DNA from: Streptomyces sp. Ru71
Lineage (GTDB): Bacteria; Actinomycetota; Actinomycetes; Streptomycetales; Streptomycetaceae
Direction: 5' to 3'
DNA: 64,000 bases
NCBI RefSeq assembly: GCF_002920535.1
Contig: NZ_PQSS01000015.1
Coordinates: 61,222-125,221, forward strand
Below are positions 13,421 to 23,042 of this stretch, in pieces. Positions within the stretch are counted from its first letter, which is position 1. The number at the start of each line of letters is the position of its first letter. Below the pieces are notes generated by a model. That model had not been told where the DNA came from, searched no databases, and saw nothing but the letters and a program-made list of their open reading frames with translations. Both the position numbers and the translations under genes were made by a program.

Positions 13421-14791
13421 TCAGCCGTCGGCCTGCAGGGAGCCGATGACTTCGTCGGCGGCGCGGTGACCGGAGGATATCGCGCCGTCGATGTAGCCGT
13501 TCCAGGCCGTGGCGGTCTCGGTGCCCGCCCAGTGCAGGCGCCCGGTGGGCTCGCGCCAGCCGCGTCGGCCGTAGCCCGTCCATCCGCCGGGGGTCACGTA
13601 CGCCTCGTAGCCGCCTCGGGCGAAGGGGTCGCGCGACCAGTCCTTCTCGGTGTAGTCGAGGGGGCGGGTGGCGCGCTCGCCGACCGCGCGGCCGAAGCTC
13701 GTCAGGACCGCGGCGCGGCGCTGCCCGGGGTCCAGCTCCGCCCACCGCGACAGACGGTCGCCGTAGACGAATCCGACCAGGACACCGGGTGTGCCGTCGG
13801 CGGGGGAGTTGTCGAACACCACGCCGACCGGTCCGTCGTCGTAGAGCGTGGCGATGCCGGACAGTCCGGCCGCGCGCCAGAACGGGGTGTCGTAGACGGC
13901 GTGGACCTTGGCGACGCGGCCCATCGGGGAGTGCGCCGTCCAGCCGTCCCGGGCGAGCGGAAGGCCGGGGGAGAAGCGCAGGGCGCGCACCGCGTGCGGC
14001 GGCAGCGCGACGATCGCCCGCCGGGCCTCGTAGGTCGTCGACGCCGTACGCACCCGGACGGCGCCGGCGTCCTGCTCGATCGCGCTCACCGGTTCGTTCA
14101 GGCGCAGCCGCTCACCGAGCAGGTCCGCGACGGCGCGGGCGGGTGCGGCGGCCCCGCCCGTGAACCGGCTGTCCTGGGCGCAGTCCCGTGTCTCCATCAG
14201 CTGCTCGTAGCCCCCGGCGGAGGCGATGTAGAACAGCACGTGGAACAGCGAGATCTCGTACGGCTCCGCGCACCACAGGCCCTGCACGGCGAGCGCCAGC
14301 CGGCGCAGCGCGTCCGGGTCCGCGGTCTGCGCCCGGAAGAAGGAGTCCGCCGTGCCGGAGTCGAACTCCGTGAAGCGCGGTGTCCGCCACGGGGCGGCGG
14401 TGTCCACCGACCGGGCGAGTTCGTCCAGCAGCTCGGTGACGCGGGTGTACTCGGCGATGCCCGGCCCCTCGGCCGGCGCGGCCCCGAGGTAGGGGACCGT
14501 GGTGCCGTCGTGCCACACCTCGATGTGTCTGCCCGTCTCCCAGGTCGGGAACGTGGCGCAGCCGAAGCGGGCCGCGAGGGCGAGCAGCTGCCGCTGCGCG
14601 GGGCCGACCCACTGGCCGCCGTGATCCAGGGTGAGCCCGTCGGCCCGGGTCTCGGACAGGACGCGTCCTCCCACCCGGTCGGCGGCCTCGACGACAGCGC
14701 AGTCCACCCCCGCGTCGTTCAGCCGCAGCGCCGCGGCGAGCCCGGCGTACCCGGCTCCCACCACCACGACCTCGGATTCGATCAGGGACAT
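13421..14791 (-). CDS. flavin monoamine oxidase family protein
   Basis: A 456-residue FAD-dependent amine oxidase. The N-terminus carries the dinucleotide motif VVVVGAGYAGLAAALRLNDAG, then VGGRVLSE and DHGGQWVGP. The C-terminus has the FAD-binding stretch LHWAGTETATAWNGYIDGAI. Such enzymes oxidise primary or secondary amines to aldehydes with release of hydrogen peroxide. The ATG at 14789-14791 follows GGGAAGAG. It is divergent from an APC permease, across a spacer with two copies of the regulon operator, so the pair probably imports and oxidises the same amine. The substrate cannot be read from the sequence. Confidence 0.88.
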   Translation of the reverse strand: MSLIESEVVVVGAGYAGLAAALRLNDAGVDCAVVEAADRVGGRVLSETRADGLTLDHGGQWVGPAQRQLLALAARFGCATFPTWETGRHIEVWHDGTTVPYLGAAPAEGPGIAEYTRVTELLDELARSVDTAAPWRTPRFTEFDSGTADSFFRAQTADPDALRRLALAVQGLWCAEPYEISLFHVLFYIASAGGYEQLMETRDCAQDSRFTGGAAAPARAVADLLGERLRLNEPVSAIEQDAGAVRVRTASTTYEARRAIVALPPHAVRALRFSPGLPLARDGWTAHSPMGRVAKVHAVYDTPFWRAAGLSGIATLYDDGPVGVVFDNSPADGTPGVLVGFVYGDRLSRWAELDPGQRRAAVLTSFGRAVGERATRPLDYTEKDWSRDPFARGGYEAYVTPGGWTGYGRRGWREPTGRLHWAGTETATAWNGYIDGAISSGHRAADEVIGSLQADG

Positions 14792-14830
14792 ACCTGTCTC
14801 TTCCCACATGGCGGCCGAGCATGACGCAAC

Positions 14831-14848
14831 ACTGACCCATTGGTCAAT
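14831..14848. promoter_or_regulatory. regulon operator copy 1
   Basis: ACTGACC-CATT-GGTCAAT, an inverted repeat with the 7-4-7 geometry of the other four sites. It lies 40 bases from the amine oxidase start. Confidence 0.6.
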
Positions 14849-14874
14849 CCTTGCGATCCAAGCCGTCCGCGGCA

Positions 14875-14903
14875 TTGACAGCTTCCGGCCGTTCCGCATG
14901 ATT
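14875..14903 (+). promoter_or_regulatory. permease promoter
   Basis: TTGACA (14875-14880), a 17-base spacer, and ATGATT (14898-14903). Operator copy 2 overlaps the -10 region, just as operator copy 4 overlaps the -10 of the acyl-CoA dehydrogenase operon. Confidence 0.5.
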
Positions 14904-14918
14904 GACCCAGGAATCAGC
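14901..14918. promoter_or_regulatory. regulon operator copy 2
   Basis: ATTGACC-CAGG-AATCAGC, the most degenerate of the five 18-base sites. It overlaps the proposed -10 of the permease promoter. The 323-base spacer 14792-15114 otherwise shows no gene. Confidence 0.55.
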
Positions 14919-15114
14919 GTTGCGATTCCGCCGTGTACGAGCGCGCCGCTCCCCCCGGCGTGCGCGCCGATGGCTGCTCCCCGGCCCAGCCCGGGCGGCG
15001 CCCTGCCGAGGTCCCTGCGTCGCCGTCGATGCATGCGGCGCCGGGCCCCACCGTCGCGAAAGGCGCGGCACATTCCGTCGCCTTCCTCCGTGCGAGACCC
15101 TGGACAGGGGATCG

Positions 15115-16680
15115 ATGATGGCAACCACCGCACACACCACATCCGACCCGGCCGCCGGCAAGGGCCTGCGAACCGGCGCGCTCTCCATGACGACCAGCCT
15201 GATCCTGTCGGTGGCGTCGGCCGCGCCCGCCTACAGCCTCGCCGCGACCCTCGCGTTCATCGTGGCCTACGTCGGTTTCCAGGCGCCGGTGATCGTCCTG
15301 CTCGCCTTCGTGCCGATCCTGTTCGTCTCCTTCGGCTACGCCGCCCTCAACCGCCGGGACCCGGACTGCGGAACCATCTTCACCTGGGCCGGCCGCGTCC
15401 TCGGCCCCCGCGCCGGCTTCATGGCGGGCTGGGCCGTCATCACCTCCTTCGTCCTGGTGATGGCGAGCCTGGCCCAGGTCGCCGGGCAGTACGTCTTCCT
15501 CCTGTGCGGCGCCGACGGCATCGGCTCCGATCCCTCCAGCCCCTGGGTCCTGTTGGTGGGACTGGGCTGGATGGCCCTGATGACCGCCGTCTGCCTGCGC
15601 GGCATCGAAGTGGCCGCCGCGGTGCAGCGCGCCCTGCTGGTGCTGGAGTTCGTCATGCTCGTGGTGTTCTCGGCGGTCGCCCTGGTGCGGGTGTGGACCG
15701 GGAACGCCCCGGCCGGCGCGCGGCAGCCGGGTCTGTCCTGGATGAACCCGTTCGAGATCTCCTCACCCAGCGCGTTCGTCAGCGGCCTGGTGCTGATGCT
15801 GTTCATCTACTGGGGCTGGGAGACCGCCGTCACCGTCAACGAGGAGACCACCGACCGCCACCGCACCCCCGGCCGCGCGGCCGTGTGGTCCACGATCGTG
15901 CTGCTGACGCTCTACCTGCTCGCCACCGTGGCCACCCTGGCCTTCGCCGGCACCGGCACCACCGGGATCGGGCTCGGCAACCCCGACAACTTCGGCGACG
16001 TCTTCTCCGCGATCGGCCAGGCCGTCTTCGGCGCCGGCGCGGTCGGCACCCTGCTGTGGCACCTGCTCGTCCTCATGGTGCTGTCCTCCGCGGCGGCGTC
16101 CACCGAGACGACTGTCCTCACGCTGGGGCGCACTCTGCTGGCGATGGGTCGGCAGGGAGCCGTACCGCGTCCCTTCGCCAGGATCCACCCGCGCTACGCG
16201 AGCCCGCACGTGGCCACCCTCGCCATCGGCGTGTCCGGGGCGCTGTGCTACATCGTCATGAACGTCCTGGCCGACGGTCTGGTCATCGGCGACGCCGTCT
16301 CCTCCTGCGGGCTGATGATCGCCTTCTACTACGGCCTCACCGGCCTCACCGCGGCCTGGGCCCACCGGGACCGGTGGCGGCACGGCGCCGCCGACCTCTG
16401 GCTGCGGATCGCCCTGCCCGCCGTCGGAGGCGTCGTGCTGCTCGCGGCCGGTCTGTGGAGCCTGGTGAACGACTGGGACCCGGCCAACAGCTCCACGTCC
16501 TTCACGCTCCCGTTCCCGCCGCACTGGCACATCGGCGGCGTGTTCCTCATCGGAGCGGGCACCCTCGCCGCCGGCTGGCTGCTGATGCTGGGCTACGCCC
16601 GCCTCGCACCCGGGTACTTCCGCGGCGGACCCCGCCGCGCGCAGGTCGCGAGCCACCCCGAGGCGAGTGACCGAGCCTGA
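15115..16680 (+). CDS. APC-family amino acid/amine permease
   Basis: A 521-residue integral membrane transporter with about 12-13 hydrophobic segments. The N-terminal GALSMTTSLILSVASAAPAYSL matches the first helix of APC permeases; DCGTIFTWAGRVLGPRAGFMAGW and the later EETTDRHRTPGRA are further family features. ATG ATG at 15115 and 15118 are both possible starts, with AGGGG five bases ahead of the first. It is divergent from the amine oxidase gene and probably imports its substrate. Confidence 0.88.
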   Translation: MMATTAHTTSDPAAGKGLRTGALSMTTSLILSVASAAPAYSLAATLAFIVAYVGFQAPVIVLLAFVPILFVSFGYAALNRRDPDCGTIFTWAGRVLGPRAGFMAGWAVITSFVLVMASLAQVAGQYVFLLCGADGIGSDPSSPWVLLVGLGWMALMTAVCLRGIEVAAAVQRALLVLEFVMLVVFSAVALVRVWTGNAPAGARQPGLSWMNPFEISSPSAFVSGLVLMLFIYWGWETAVTVNEETTDRHRTPGRAAVWSTIVLLTLYLLATVATLAFAGTGTTGIGLGNPDNFGDVFSAIGQAVFGAGAVGTLLWHLLVLMVLSSAAASTETTVLTLGRTLLAMGRQGAVPRPFARIHPRYASPHVATLAIGVSGALCYIVMNVLADGLVIGDAVSSCGLMIAFYYGLTGLTAAWAHRDRWRHGAADLWLRIALPAVGGVVLLAAGLWSLVNDWDPANSSTSFTLPFPPHWHIGGVFLIGAGTLAAGWLLMLGYARLAPGYFRGGPRRAQVASHPEASDRA

Positions 16681-16685
16681 GGCTC

Positions 16686-16703
16686 ACTGAATCGCCATTC
16701 AGT
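16686..16703. promoter_or_regulatory. regulon operator copy 3 (perfect palindrome)
   Basis: ACTGAAT-CGCC-ATTCAGT, a perfect 7-4-7 palindrome that begins five bases after the permease stop and lies upstream of the catabolic operon promoter. Confidence 0.75.
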
Positions 16704-16714
16704 ACGCGCGCTCA

Positions 16715-16744
16715 TTGACATGGGCGTTCCGCACTCCGAATACT
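16715..16744 (+). promoter_or_regulatory. promoter of the catabolic operon
   Basis: TTGACA (16715-16720), 18 bases, then AATACT (16739-16744), 50 bases ahead of the acyl-CoA dehydrogenase start. It is flanked by operator copy 3 and overlapped by copy 4, as expected for a repressed promoter. Confidence 0.6.
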
Positions 16745-16759
16745 GACTGGCGATTCAGT
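16742..16759. promoter_or_regulatory. regulon operator copy 4
   Basis: ACTGACT-GGCG-ATTCAGT, with one mismatch between the arms. It covers the end of the -10 and the likely transcription start. Confidence 0.72.
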
Positions 16760-16793
16760 AGCTGGACCCTTCCTTCCCGTGTCTGGAGAGGCC

Positions 16794-17951
16794 ATGTCAG
16801 AGCTGCCCACCGAGCTGGTCCCGCTGAGCCGGGAACAGCGGGACATCATCGACCTCACCCGCTCCTTCGCCCAGGAGGAGATCCGCCCCAGGGCCCGCGC
16901 CGTCGACGAGGCCGACACCGAGACCCCGTGGGACCTGTGGCGCAAGGCCGCCAAGGTCGGCATCACCGGCTTCATGCTGCCGGCCGAGTACGGCGGGGGC
17001 GGCTTCACCGACGTCTTCACCCAGGTCCTCGTCCAGGAGGAGCTGTGCGTCGGCGACCTCGGCATCGGCAACCTGCTGTGCTCCAACGGCTTCTTCGCCG
17101 ACCCGCTCCTCGAACTCGGCACCGAGGAACAGAAGCGCACCTGGCTCACCCCCCTCACCGGCCCCGACACCCCCATGACGGCACTGGCCACCACCGAGCC
17201 CGGCGCCGGTTCCGACGCCGCCTCCATCACCACCACGGCCACCCGCACCACCGGCGGCTACCGCCTGAACGGCCAGAAGGCCTGGATCTCCAACGCCGGA
17301 GAGGCCGACCAGTACGTCGTCTTCGCCAAGACGGATCCGACCCAGCGCTCCCGAGGGGTGACCGCGTTCCTCCTGCGCAAGGGCACGGCGGGCATGGAGT
17401 TCGGCGAACCCATGCGGAAGATGGGCCAGCGCGCCATCGTCTGCCGCGAGATCTTCCTCAACGACGTCCTCGTCCCCGAGGAGGACCGGCTGGGGGAGGA
17501 GGGCCGCGGCTTCCACGGCCTGATGCGCACCTTCGACATCTCCCGCACCGTGCTGGGCGCGGCCGCCACCGGCGTCGCCCGCGCCGCCTACGAGTACGCC
17601 CGCGACTACGCCAAGAACCGCGTGCAGTTCGGCAAACCGGTGATCGAGCACCAGGCGGTCGCCTTCCGTCTCGCGGACATGCGCACCCGCATCGAACAGG
17701 CCCGGCTGATGACCTGGCGCGCGGCCAAGCGGCTGGACGCGGGCCTCGACGCCACCGCCCAGGCGGCCATGGCCAAGCTCACCGCGTCGGAGACCGCCGC
17801 CCACTGCACCTGGGCGGCCGTCCAGACACTGGGCGGCTGGGGCTACTCGCGCGAGTACCCGGTGGAGCAGTGGATGCGCGACGCCAAGCTGGAGGAGATC
17901 GAGGAGGGCACCTCCGACATCATGCGCCTGGTCATCTCGCGGAGCATGTGA
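16794..17951 (+). CDS. acyl-CoA dehydrogenase
   Basis: A 385-residue FAD enzyme that introduces an alpha-beta double bond into an acyl-CoA. Visible features are the substrate/FAD loop MTALATTEPGAGSDAASITTTA, GQKAWISNAGEADQYVVFAKT, the R.QFGKPV(I)EHQAVAF signature, and a C-terminal catalytic-base region EEIEEGTSDIMRLVISRSM. The ATG at 16794 has GGAGAGG ahead; a GTG five codons upstream has no such site. It is the first gene of a five-gene operon in which every junction overlaps. Confidence 0.93.
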   Translation: MSELPTELVPLSREQRDIIDLTRSFAQEEIRPRARAVDEADTETPWDLWRKAAKVGITGFMLPAEYGGGGFTDVFTQVLVQEELCVGDLGIGNLLCSNGFFADPLLELGTEEQKRTWLTPLTGPDTPMTALATTEPGAGSDAASITTTATRTTGGYRLNGQKAWISNAGEADQYVVFAKTDPTQRSRGVTAFLLRKGTAGMEFGEPMRKMGQRAIVCREIFLNDVLVPEEDRLGEEGRGFHGLMRTFDISRTVLGAAATGVARAAYEYARDYAKNRVQFGKPVIEHQAVAFRLADMRTRIEQARLMTWRAAKRLDAGLDATAQAAMAKLTASETAAHCTWAAVQTLGGWGYSREYPVEQWMRDAKLEEIEEGTSDIMRLVISRSM

Positions 17952-19615
17952 TGACGTCGGCCGTCTCCCCACCGAGCACACAGCCCATCCAGGCCGACGG
18001 CTGCGCGCCGAGCCGAACCGGCGGCGAGACCCTGGTGCGCGCACTCGCCGCGCACGGCGTGACCCAGGCGTTCGGCATCCCCGGCACCCACAACCTGGAG
18101 ATCTACCGCCACCTGGCCGCCCACGGCATCGACCAGCTCAACCCCCGCCACGAACAGGGCGCGGGCTACGCCGCCGACGCCTACGCCCGCCTCACCGGCA
18201 CCCCCGGGGTGGCGATCACCACCACCGGCCCCGCCCTGCTGAACATCGCCGCCGCCGTCGGCCAGGCCTACTCGGACAGCGTCCCGCTGCTCGTCGTGTC
18301 ACCGGGCATGCCGCTGCGCCATCCACGGCAGTCGATTGGGCTGCTGCACGAGATGCGCAGCCAGACCGAGGCGCTGCGCGGAGTTGCAGCCGTCAGCCAT
18401 CGGGTGTCCTCCGTCGAGGAGATCGGCGCGGCGGTCGCCCGGGCCTTCACCCTCTTCCGCACCCGGCGGCCCCGCCCGGTCCACATCGAGGTACCGCTGG
18501 ACCTGCTCACCACCGAGGGACCGGCGCGACCGGTCGTCACCGCCCCGCCGGCCGGGCCCGCGCGGGCCGACGCGGACGCCCTCACAGCAGCCGCACGGAC
18601 GCTGCGCTCGGCCGCCCGCCCGGCGATCGTCCTCGGCGGCGGGGCCCGCGGCGCGGCGGCCGAATGCCTGCGGCTGGCCGAGGAGTTCGGCGCTCCCGTG
18701 GTGACCACCGCCAACGGCAAGGGCATCGTCGCGGAGACCCACCCGCTCTCGCTCGGCGTCTGCCTGCACACCGCGGCCGTGCGCCGCTGGCTGGGGGAGC
18801 GGGACGTGATCCTCGCCGTCGGCACCGAACTCGCCGAGTCCGACCTGTGGGACGCCCCGCCCGCACTCGGCGGCACCCTCATCCGCGTGGATCTGGACCC
18901 GGCGCAGATGTACACCTCCCTGCCGGCGGACATTCCCCTGGTCGGTGACGCCCGTGCCACCCTGCGCGCACTGCTCGCCGCGTGCGCCGACGGCCGGGGA
19001 AGCGCGGGGGCGGACCCCGGCGGCACCCATCGGGCGCTCGCCGCACTGCGCGTCGAGCGCGACGCGGAGACACACGGCAGCGCCGCGCACCTGCTGCCGT
19101 ATCTGGCGGCGATCCGGGCGGTGCTCCCCGAGGACACCGTCCTCACCTCGGACAGCGCCCAGTGCTGCTACTACGGTGCCATCCCGCACCTGCCCGTCGG
19201 CCCACGCGGCCGCTATCTCCACCCGACCGGTTTCGGCACCCTCGGCTACGCCCTGCCCGCCGCCATCGGCGCCAAGACGGCCGAACCCGGCCGGCCCGTC
19301 GTGGCACTCAGCGGCGACGGCGGACTGCAGTTCTGCGTCCAGGAACTCGCCACCGCCGTACAGTTGCGACTGCCGCTGCCGGTCGTCGTGTTCGACAACG
19401 GCGGCTACGGCGAGATCCGCGACGAGATGCTCGCCCGCGGCGACCGCCCCGTCGCTGTCGACCTGTCGCCGGTCGACCTGCCCGCCCTCGCCCGCGCCTA
19501 CGGCGGCCACGGCGTCCGCGCCGACTCGCCCGACGCGCTCGCCGACGCACTGCGCCAGGCCCTGGTCACCGCCGGTCCCACCCTGATCACCGTTCCCGAG
19601 GAGCCCTCCCGATGA
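17951..19615 (+). CDS. ThDP-dependent decarboxylase (acetolactate synthase-like)
   Basis: A 554-residue thiamine-diphosphate enzyme. The N-terminal PYR domain has FGIPGTHNLEIYRHL and the catalytic Glu in PRHEQGAGYAADAYARL near residue 68. The C-terminal PP domain has the GDG...N metal/ThDP motif (ALSGDGGLQF...VVFDNGGYGEI). The sequence around HEQGA and the RPRPVHIEVPLD stretch resemble AruI, the 5-guanidino-2-oxopentanoate decarboxylase of Pseudomonas, more than true acetolactate synthases (recalled similarity, not a search). It probably decarboxylates a 2-oxo acid. Its ATG overlaps the preceding stop by one base (TGATG). Confidence 0.87.
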   Translation: MTSAVSPPSTQPIQADGCAPSRTGGETLVRALAAHGVTQAFGIPGTHNLEIYRHLAAHGIDQLNPRHEQGAGYAADAYARLTGTPGVAITTTGPALLNIAAAVGQAYSDSVPLLVVSPGMPLRHPRQSIGLLHEMRSQTEALRGVAAVSHRVSSVEEIGAAVARAFTLFRTRRPRPVHIEVPLDLLTTEGPARPVVTAPPAGPARADADALTAAARTLRSAARPAIVLGGGARGAAAECLRLAEEFGAPVVTTANGKGIVAETHPLSLGVCLHTAAVRRWLGERDVILAVGTELAESDLWDAPPALGGTLIRVDLDPAQMYTSLPADIPLVGDARATLRALLAACADGRGSAGADPGGTHRALAALRVERDAETHGSAAHLLPYLAAIRAVLPEDTVLTSDSAQCCYYGAIPHLPVGPRGRYLHPTGFGTLGYALPAAIGAKTAEPGRPVVALSGDGGLQFCVQELATAVQLRLPLPVVVFDNGGYGEIRDEMLARGDRPVAVDLSPVDLPALARAYGGHGVRADSPDALADALRQALVTAGPTLITVPEEPSR

Positions 19616-20868
19616 GCACGCCCCCCACGACCACCACGCCGACGCCCGCCGCTGCCGCGACGGGCGGACCGCGGCGGCCCGGGGCGGACGCTGCCGCCCC
19701 GCTGGTCTCCCTCACCTGGACCGACCCGGAGACCGGCCGCCAGGGCTTCCTGGTCATCGACCGCCTGGTGCGCGGCGTCTGCAGCGGCGGACTGCGCATG
19801 CGCGCCGGCTGCACCCTGGAGGAGGTCACCGGCCTGGCCCGGGGCATGACGATGAAGGAGGCGCTGCACTACAACCCGCAGGGCCGCTACATCCCGCTCG
19901 GCGGCGCCAAGGGCGGCATCGACTGCGACCCGCGCGACCCCGCCGCGTACGGCGTCCTGGTGCGCTACCTGCGCGCCGTGCGCCCCTACGTCGAGCAGTT
20001 CTGGACCACCGGCGAGGACCTCGGCCTCACCCAGGACCTCGTCGACCGCGCCGCCGCCGAGGCCGGGCTGGTCTCCTCCATCCAGGCCGTCTACTCCCTC
20101 CTCGACGACGAGGAGGCCGCCCGCCGGCGCCTCGCCGACGCGTTCGCCATCGACGTCGACGGCATCGGCCTGGACGAACTGGTCGGCGGCTGCGGGGTCG
20201 CCGAATCGGTGCTCACGGCACTGGACCGGGCCGGCGTGCCGTACCGGGAAACCCGCGTCGCCGTCCAGGGCCTGGGCACCATGGGCGGAGCCACCGCCCG
20301 CTTCCTGGCCCGCGCCGGGCTGAGGATCGTCGCCGTCGCCGACATCAAGGGCACCATCGCCAACCCGGCCGGCCTGGACGTCGAGGCGCTGCTCGCCGCG
20401 CGCGACGGCCACGGCTGCGTGGACCGCGCCGCGCTGCGCCCCGAGGACGCCGAACGGCCGGCCGGCGCGTGGCTGACGGCCGACGCCGAGGTGCTGGTGC
20501 CGGCCGCCGTGTCCTACGCCGTGGACACCACCAACCAGGCCGGGATCACCGCCCGCTGGATCGTCGAGGCAGCCAACATGCCCGTGGTCCCCGAGGCGGA
20601 GGCCCTGCTGGCCGCGCGGGGCGTCACCGTCCTGCCCGACGTCGCGGTCAACTCCGGCACCAACGCCTGGTGGTGGTGGACGCTGTTCGGCGACATCGGC
20701 GCCGACGCCGACGAGGCCTTCGCCCACACCCGCCGCTCGATGCGCGCCCTGGTCGAGCAGATCCTGGCCCGGGCCGAGGCCGAGGGCAGCACGCCCCGCG
20801 CCGCCGCGCACGCCCTGGCCGCCGACCGCCTGCCGGTCATCGCGGAGCGCTTCGGAGTGTTCCGTTGA
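19612..20868 (+). CDS. Glu/Leu/Phe/Val dehydrogenase family protein
   Basis: A 418-residue NAD(P)-dependent amino acid dehydrogenase. The catalytic region contains GMTMKEALHYNPQGRYIPLGGAKGG with the conserved Lys residues, and the Rossmann motif is VAVQGLGTMGGATARFLA near residue 220. The reaction is reversible oxidative deamination of an amino acid to a 2-oxo acid. Placed beside a 2-oxo acid decarboxylase, it could supply that enzyme. The ATG overlaps the upstream stop (ATGA). The first 35 residues are Pro/Ala/Thr-rich and not part of the fold. Confidence 0.9.
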   Translation: MSTPPTTTTPTPAAAATGGPRRPGADAAAPLVSLTWTDPETGRQGFLVIDRLVRGVCSGGLRMRAGCTLEEVTGLARGMTMKEALHYNPQGRYIPLGGAKGGIDCDPRDPAAYGVLVRYLRAVRPYVEQFWTTGEDLGLTQDLVDRAAAEAGLVSSIQAVYSLLDDEEAARRRLADAFAIDVDGIGLDELVGGCGVAESVLTALDRAGVPYRETRVAVQGLGTMGGATARFLARAGLRIVAVADIKGTIANPAGLDVEALLAARDGHGCVDRAALRPEDAERPAGAWLTADAEVLVPAAVSYAVDTTNQAGITARWIVEAANMPVVPEAEALLAARGVTVLPDVAVNSGTNAWWWWTLFGDIGADADEAFAHTRRSMRALVEQILARAEAEGSTPRAAAHALAADRLPVIAERFGVFR

Positions 20869-23042
20869 CGGCCCCCGCCCCCGGGCGGGCCGCCCCGCCC
20901 ACCGGTGGATCGGGCCGCGAGCAGGCGGCCCCACCCGCCGGTGCCCCCGGCACCGAGCCGCCCGAGCCGTCCGCCCGCTGGCTGCGCGCACTCTTTGACC
21001 CCCGGTCGGTCGCCGTCGTCGGCGCCTCCGACGACCCCGCGAAGTGGGGCTACTGGCTCGCCTCGGGCGCGCTGGCAGGGCGGCGGCGCCGCACCGTGCA
21101 CCTGGTCAACCGGCGCGGCGGCACCCTGGACGGGGCACCGTTCCTGCCGGACCTGGCCGCGCTGCCGGGCCCCGTGGACCACGTCGTGGTGGCGGTCCCC
21201 GCCGCGCATCTGCGCACGGTCGTCACCGACGGGCTCGCCGCCGGCGCCCGCTGCTTCACCGTCATCACCGCGCACGGCGCCGACGCCGACGAGGAGCGCG
21301 CGCTGGCGCGGCTGGTGACCGACCACGGCGCACGGCTGCTCGGCCCCAACTGCATGGGCGTCGTCGACACCACGGCCGAACTCCGCCTGAGCTGGGGCGA
21401 CTTCCCGGCCGGCCAGGTCGGCCTGGTCTCGCAGAGCGGCAACCTCGCCCTGGAGATCGGCCGGCTGCTGGCCCGCGCCGGACAGGGCTTCTCCCGCTTC
21501 GTGTCCCTGGGCAACCAGCGGGACATCGACGCCACCGACGCCCTGGAAGCCCTGATCCACCACGAGCCGACGAAGGTCGTCGCCGCCTATGTGGAGGACT
21601 TCCGCGACGGCCGGCGCCTGGCACGGGCGCTCACCGCCGCCCACGCCGCCGGCAAGCCGGTGCTGCTGCTGACCGTCGGCCGAAGCGAGGCCTCCGGACG
21701 GGCCGCGGCCTCCCACACCGGCGCCCTGGTCAGCGCCCGCGCCACGGTCGAGGCGGTCTGCCGGGACGCCGGCGCGCTGCTGCTGGAGTCGGCGGGGGAG
21801 GTCGTGGACACCGCCGTGTGCCTGCTGGCCGGAGCCGGCCGCGCCCGGGGCACCGGCCGCGCCCGGGTCGCCGTCGTCGGGGACAGCGGCGGGCAGGGCG
21901 CCCTGGCCGCCGACGCGTTCGCCGTGCGCGGTCTGGACGTGCCGGCCCTGTCCGAGGACACCCGTACCGCCCTCGCCGCACACCTGCCCCCGGGCGCCGG
22001 CTGCGGCAACCCCGTGGACCTGGCCGGCGCGGGCGAGGCGGACCTGGCGGCCTACGCGCGGATCGCCCGCACCCTGCTGCTGTCCGGCGAGGCCGAAGCT
22101 GTCGTCCTCACCGGCTACTTCGGCGACTACGCCACCGCCAACCCCGCGCAGGAACAGCACGAGTGCGCCGTGGCCGGCCAACTCGCCGACGCCGCCGAGC
22201 AGTCCGGCCGGACCCTTCTGGTGCACACCATGGCCCGGGACACGGCCGCCCTGACCGTCCTGCGCGGCCGGGGCATCCCCGTCTACGAACGCATCGAGCA
22301 CGCGGCGGCGGCCCTCGCCGCCACCGAACGGGTCCGTACGGCACTCCCCGCGCCGCCGGCCGCCCCACCGGCGCCGTCGAAGCCACCGCGGGTGACCGAC
22401 GGCGGCTACCGCACCGTCCGCGAACTGCTGCGCGGATACGGACTGGCCTTCCCGGAGGCGGAGTTCGTCCGGACCGTCGACGATGCCGTGTTCGCCGCCC
22501 GCCGCATCGGCCGGCCGGTGGCCCTCAAGGCGATGGGCCTTTCCCACAAGACCGAAGCGGGCGGTGTGGCACTCGCCCTCGCCGACGAGGACGCGCTGCG
22601 GGCCGCGTTCACCGCCATGCGCGCCGCGACCGGCGCGGCACGGTACGCCGTCGAGGCGATGGCCGGCCCGCCCCACGCGGTCGAACTCATCGCGGGCGTC
22701 CGGCGGGACCCGGCGTTCGGCCCCGTCCTCATGGCCGGCATCGGCGGCGTGCGCGCCGAACTCCTCGGCGACGTCGCCCTGGCCCTCGCCCCGATCACCC
22801 TCGAACACGCCCGCGACCTGCTGCGCTCACTGCGCCACGCGCCGCTGCTCGCGGGCTGGCGCGGCGCACCCGCCGTCGACCTCGACGCGGCGGCACAGGC
22901 GCTGTGCGCGCTGGCCCGGGCCGCGGTCGACCACCCCGAGCTGGCCGAGCTCGAAGTCAATCCGCTGCTGGTGCATCCGGGCGGCGCCCTCGCCCTGGAC
23001 GCGCACGCGGTCCTCGCACCGACGGAAAGGCCCCGCACATGA
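20865..23042 (+). CDS. NDP-forming acyl-CoA synthetase (acetate-CoA ligase family)
   Basis: A 725-residue single-chain enzyme. CoA-binding domain at the N-terminus (SVAVVGASDDPAKWG near residues 45-59), succinyl-CoA-ligase-like domains in the middle (GLVSQSGNLALEIG), and the phosphorylated His in ASHTGALVS at His284. The C-terminal third is an ATP-grasp domain (PVALKAMGLSHKTEAGGV; LAELEVNPLLVHPGG). It converts a carboxylic acid to its CoA thioester with ATP. The start is a TTG overlapping the upstream stop (TTGA); no better start exists before the first domain. Confidence 0.9.
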   Translation: MTAPAPGRAAPPTGGSGREQAAPPAGAPGTEPPEPSARWLRALFDPRSVAVVGASDDPAKWGYWLASGALAGRRRRTVHLVNRRGGTLDGAPFLPDLAALPGPVDHVVVAVPAAHLRTVVTDGLAAGARCFTVITAHGADADEERALARLVTDHGARLLGPNCMGVVDTTAELRLSWGDFPAGQVGLVSQSGNLALEIGRLLARAGQGFSRFVSLGNQRDIDATDALEALIHHEPTKVVAAYVEDFRDGRRLARALTAAHAAGKPVLLLTVGRSEASGRAAASHTGALVSARATVEAVCRDAGALLLESAGEVVDTAVCLLAGAGRARGTGRARVAVVGDSGGQGALAADAFAVRGLDVPALSEDTRTALAAHLPPGAGCGNPVDLAGAGEADLAAYARIARTLLLSGEAEAVVLTGYFGDYATANPAQEQHECAVAGQLADAAEQSGRTLLVHTMARDTAALTVLRGRGIPVYERIEHAAAALAATERVRTALPAPPAAPPAPSKPPRVTDGGYRTVRELLRGYGLAFPEAEFVRTVDDAVFAARRIGRPVALKAMGLSHKTEAGGVALALADEDALRAAFTAMRAATGAARYAVEAMAGPPHAVELIAGVRRDPAFGPVLMAGIGGVRAELLGDVALALAPITLEHARDLLRSLRHAPLLAGWRGAPAVDLDAAAQALCALARAAVDHPELAELEVNPLLVHPGGALALDAHAVLAPTERPRT

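Noticed and set aside
13407..13745. N-terminal extension of the XRE-TetR regulator
   Set aside because: The extension is an antisense-like frame of the amine oxidase gene; the ATG at 13406 is correctly placed for operon spacing.
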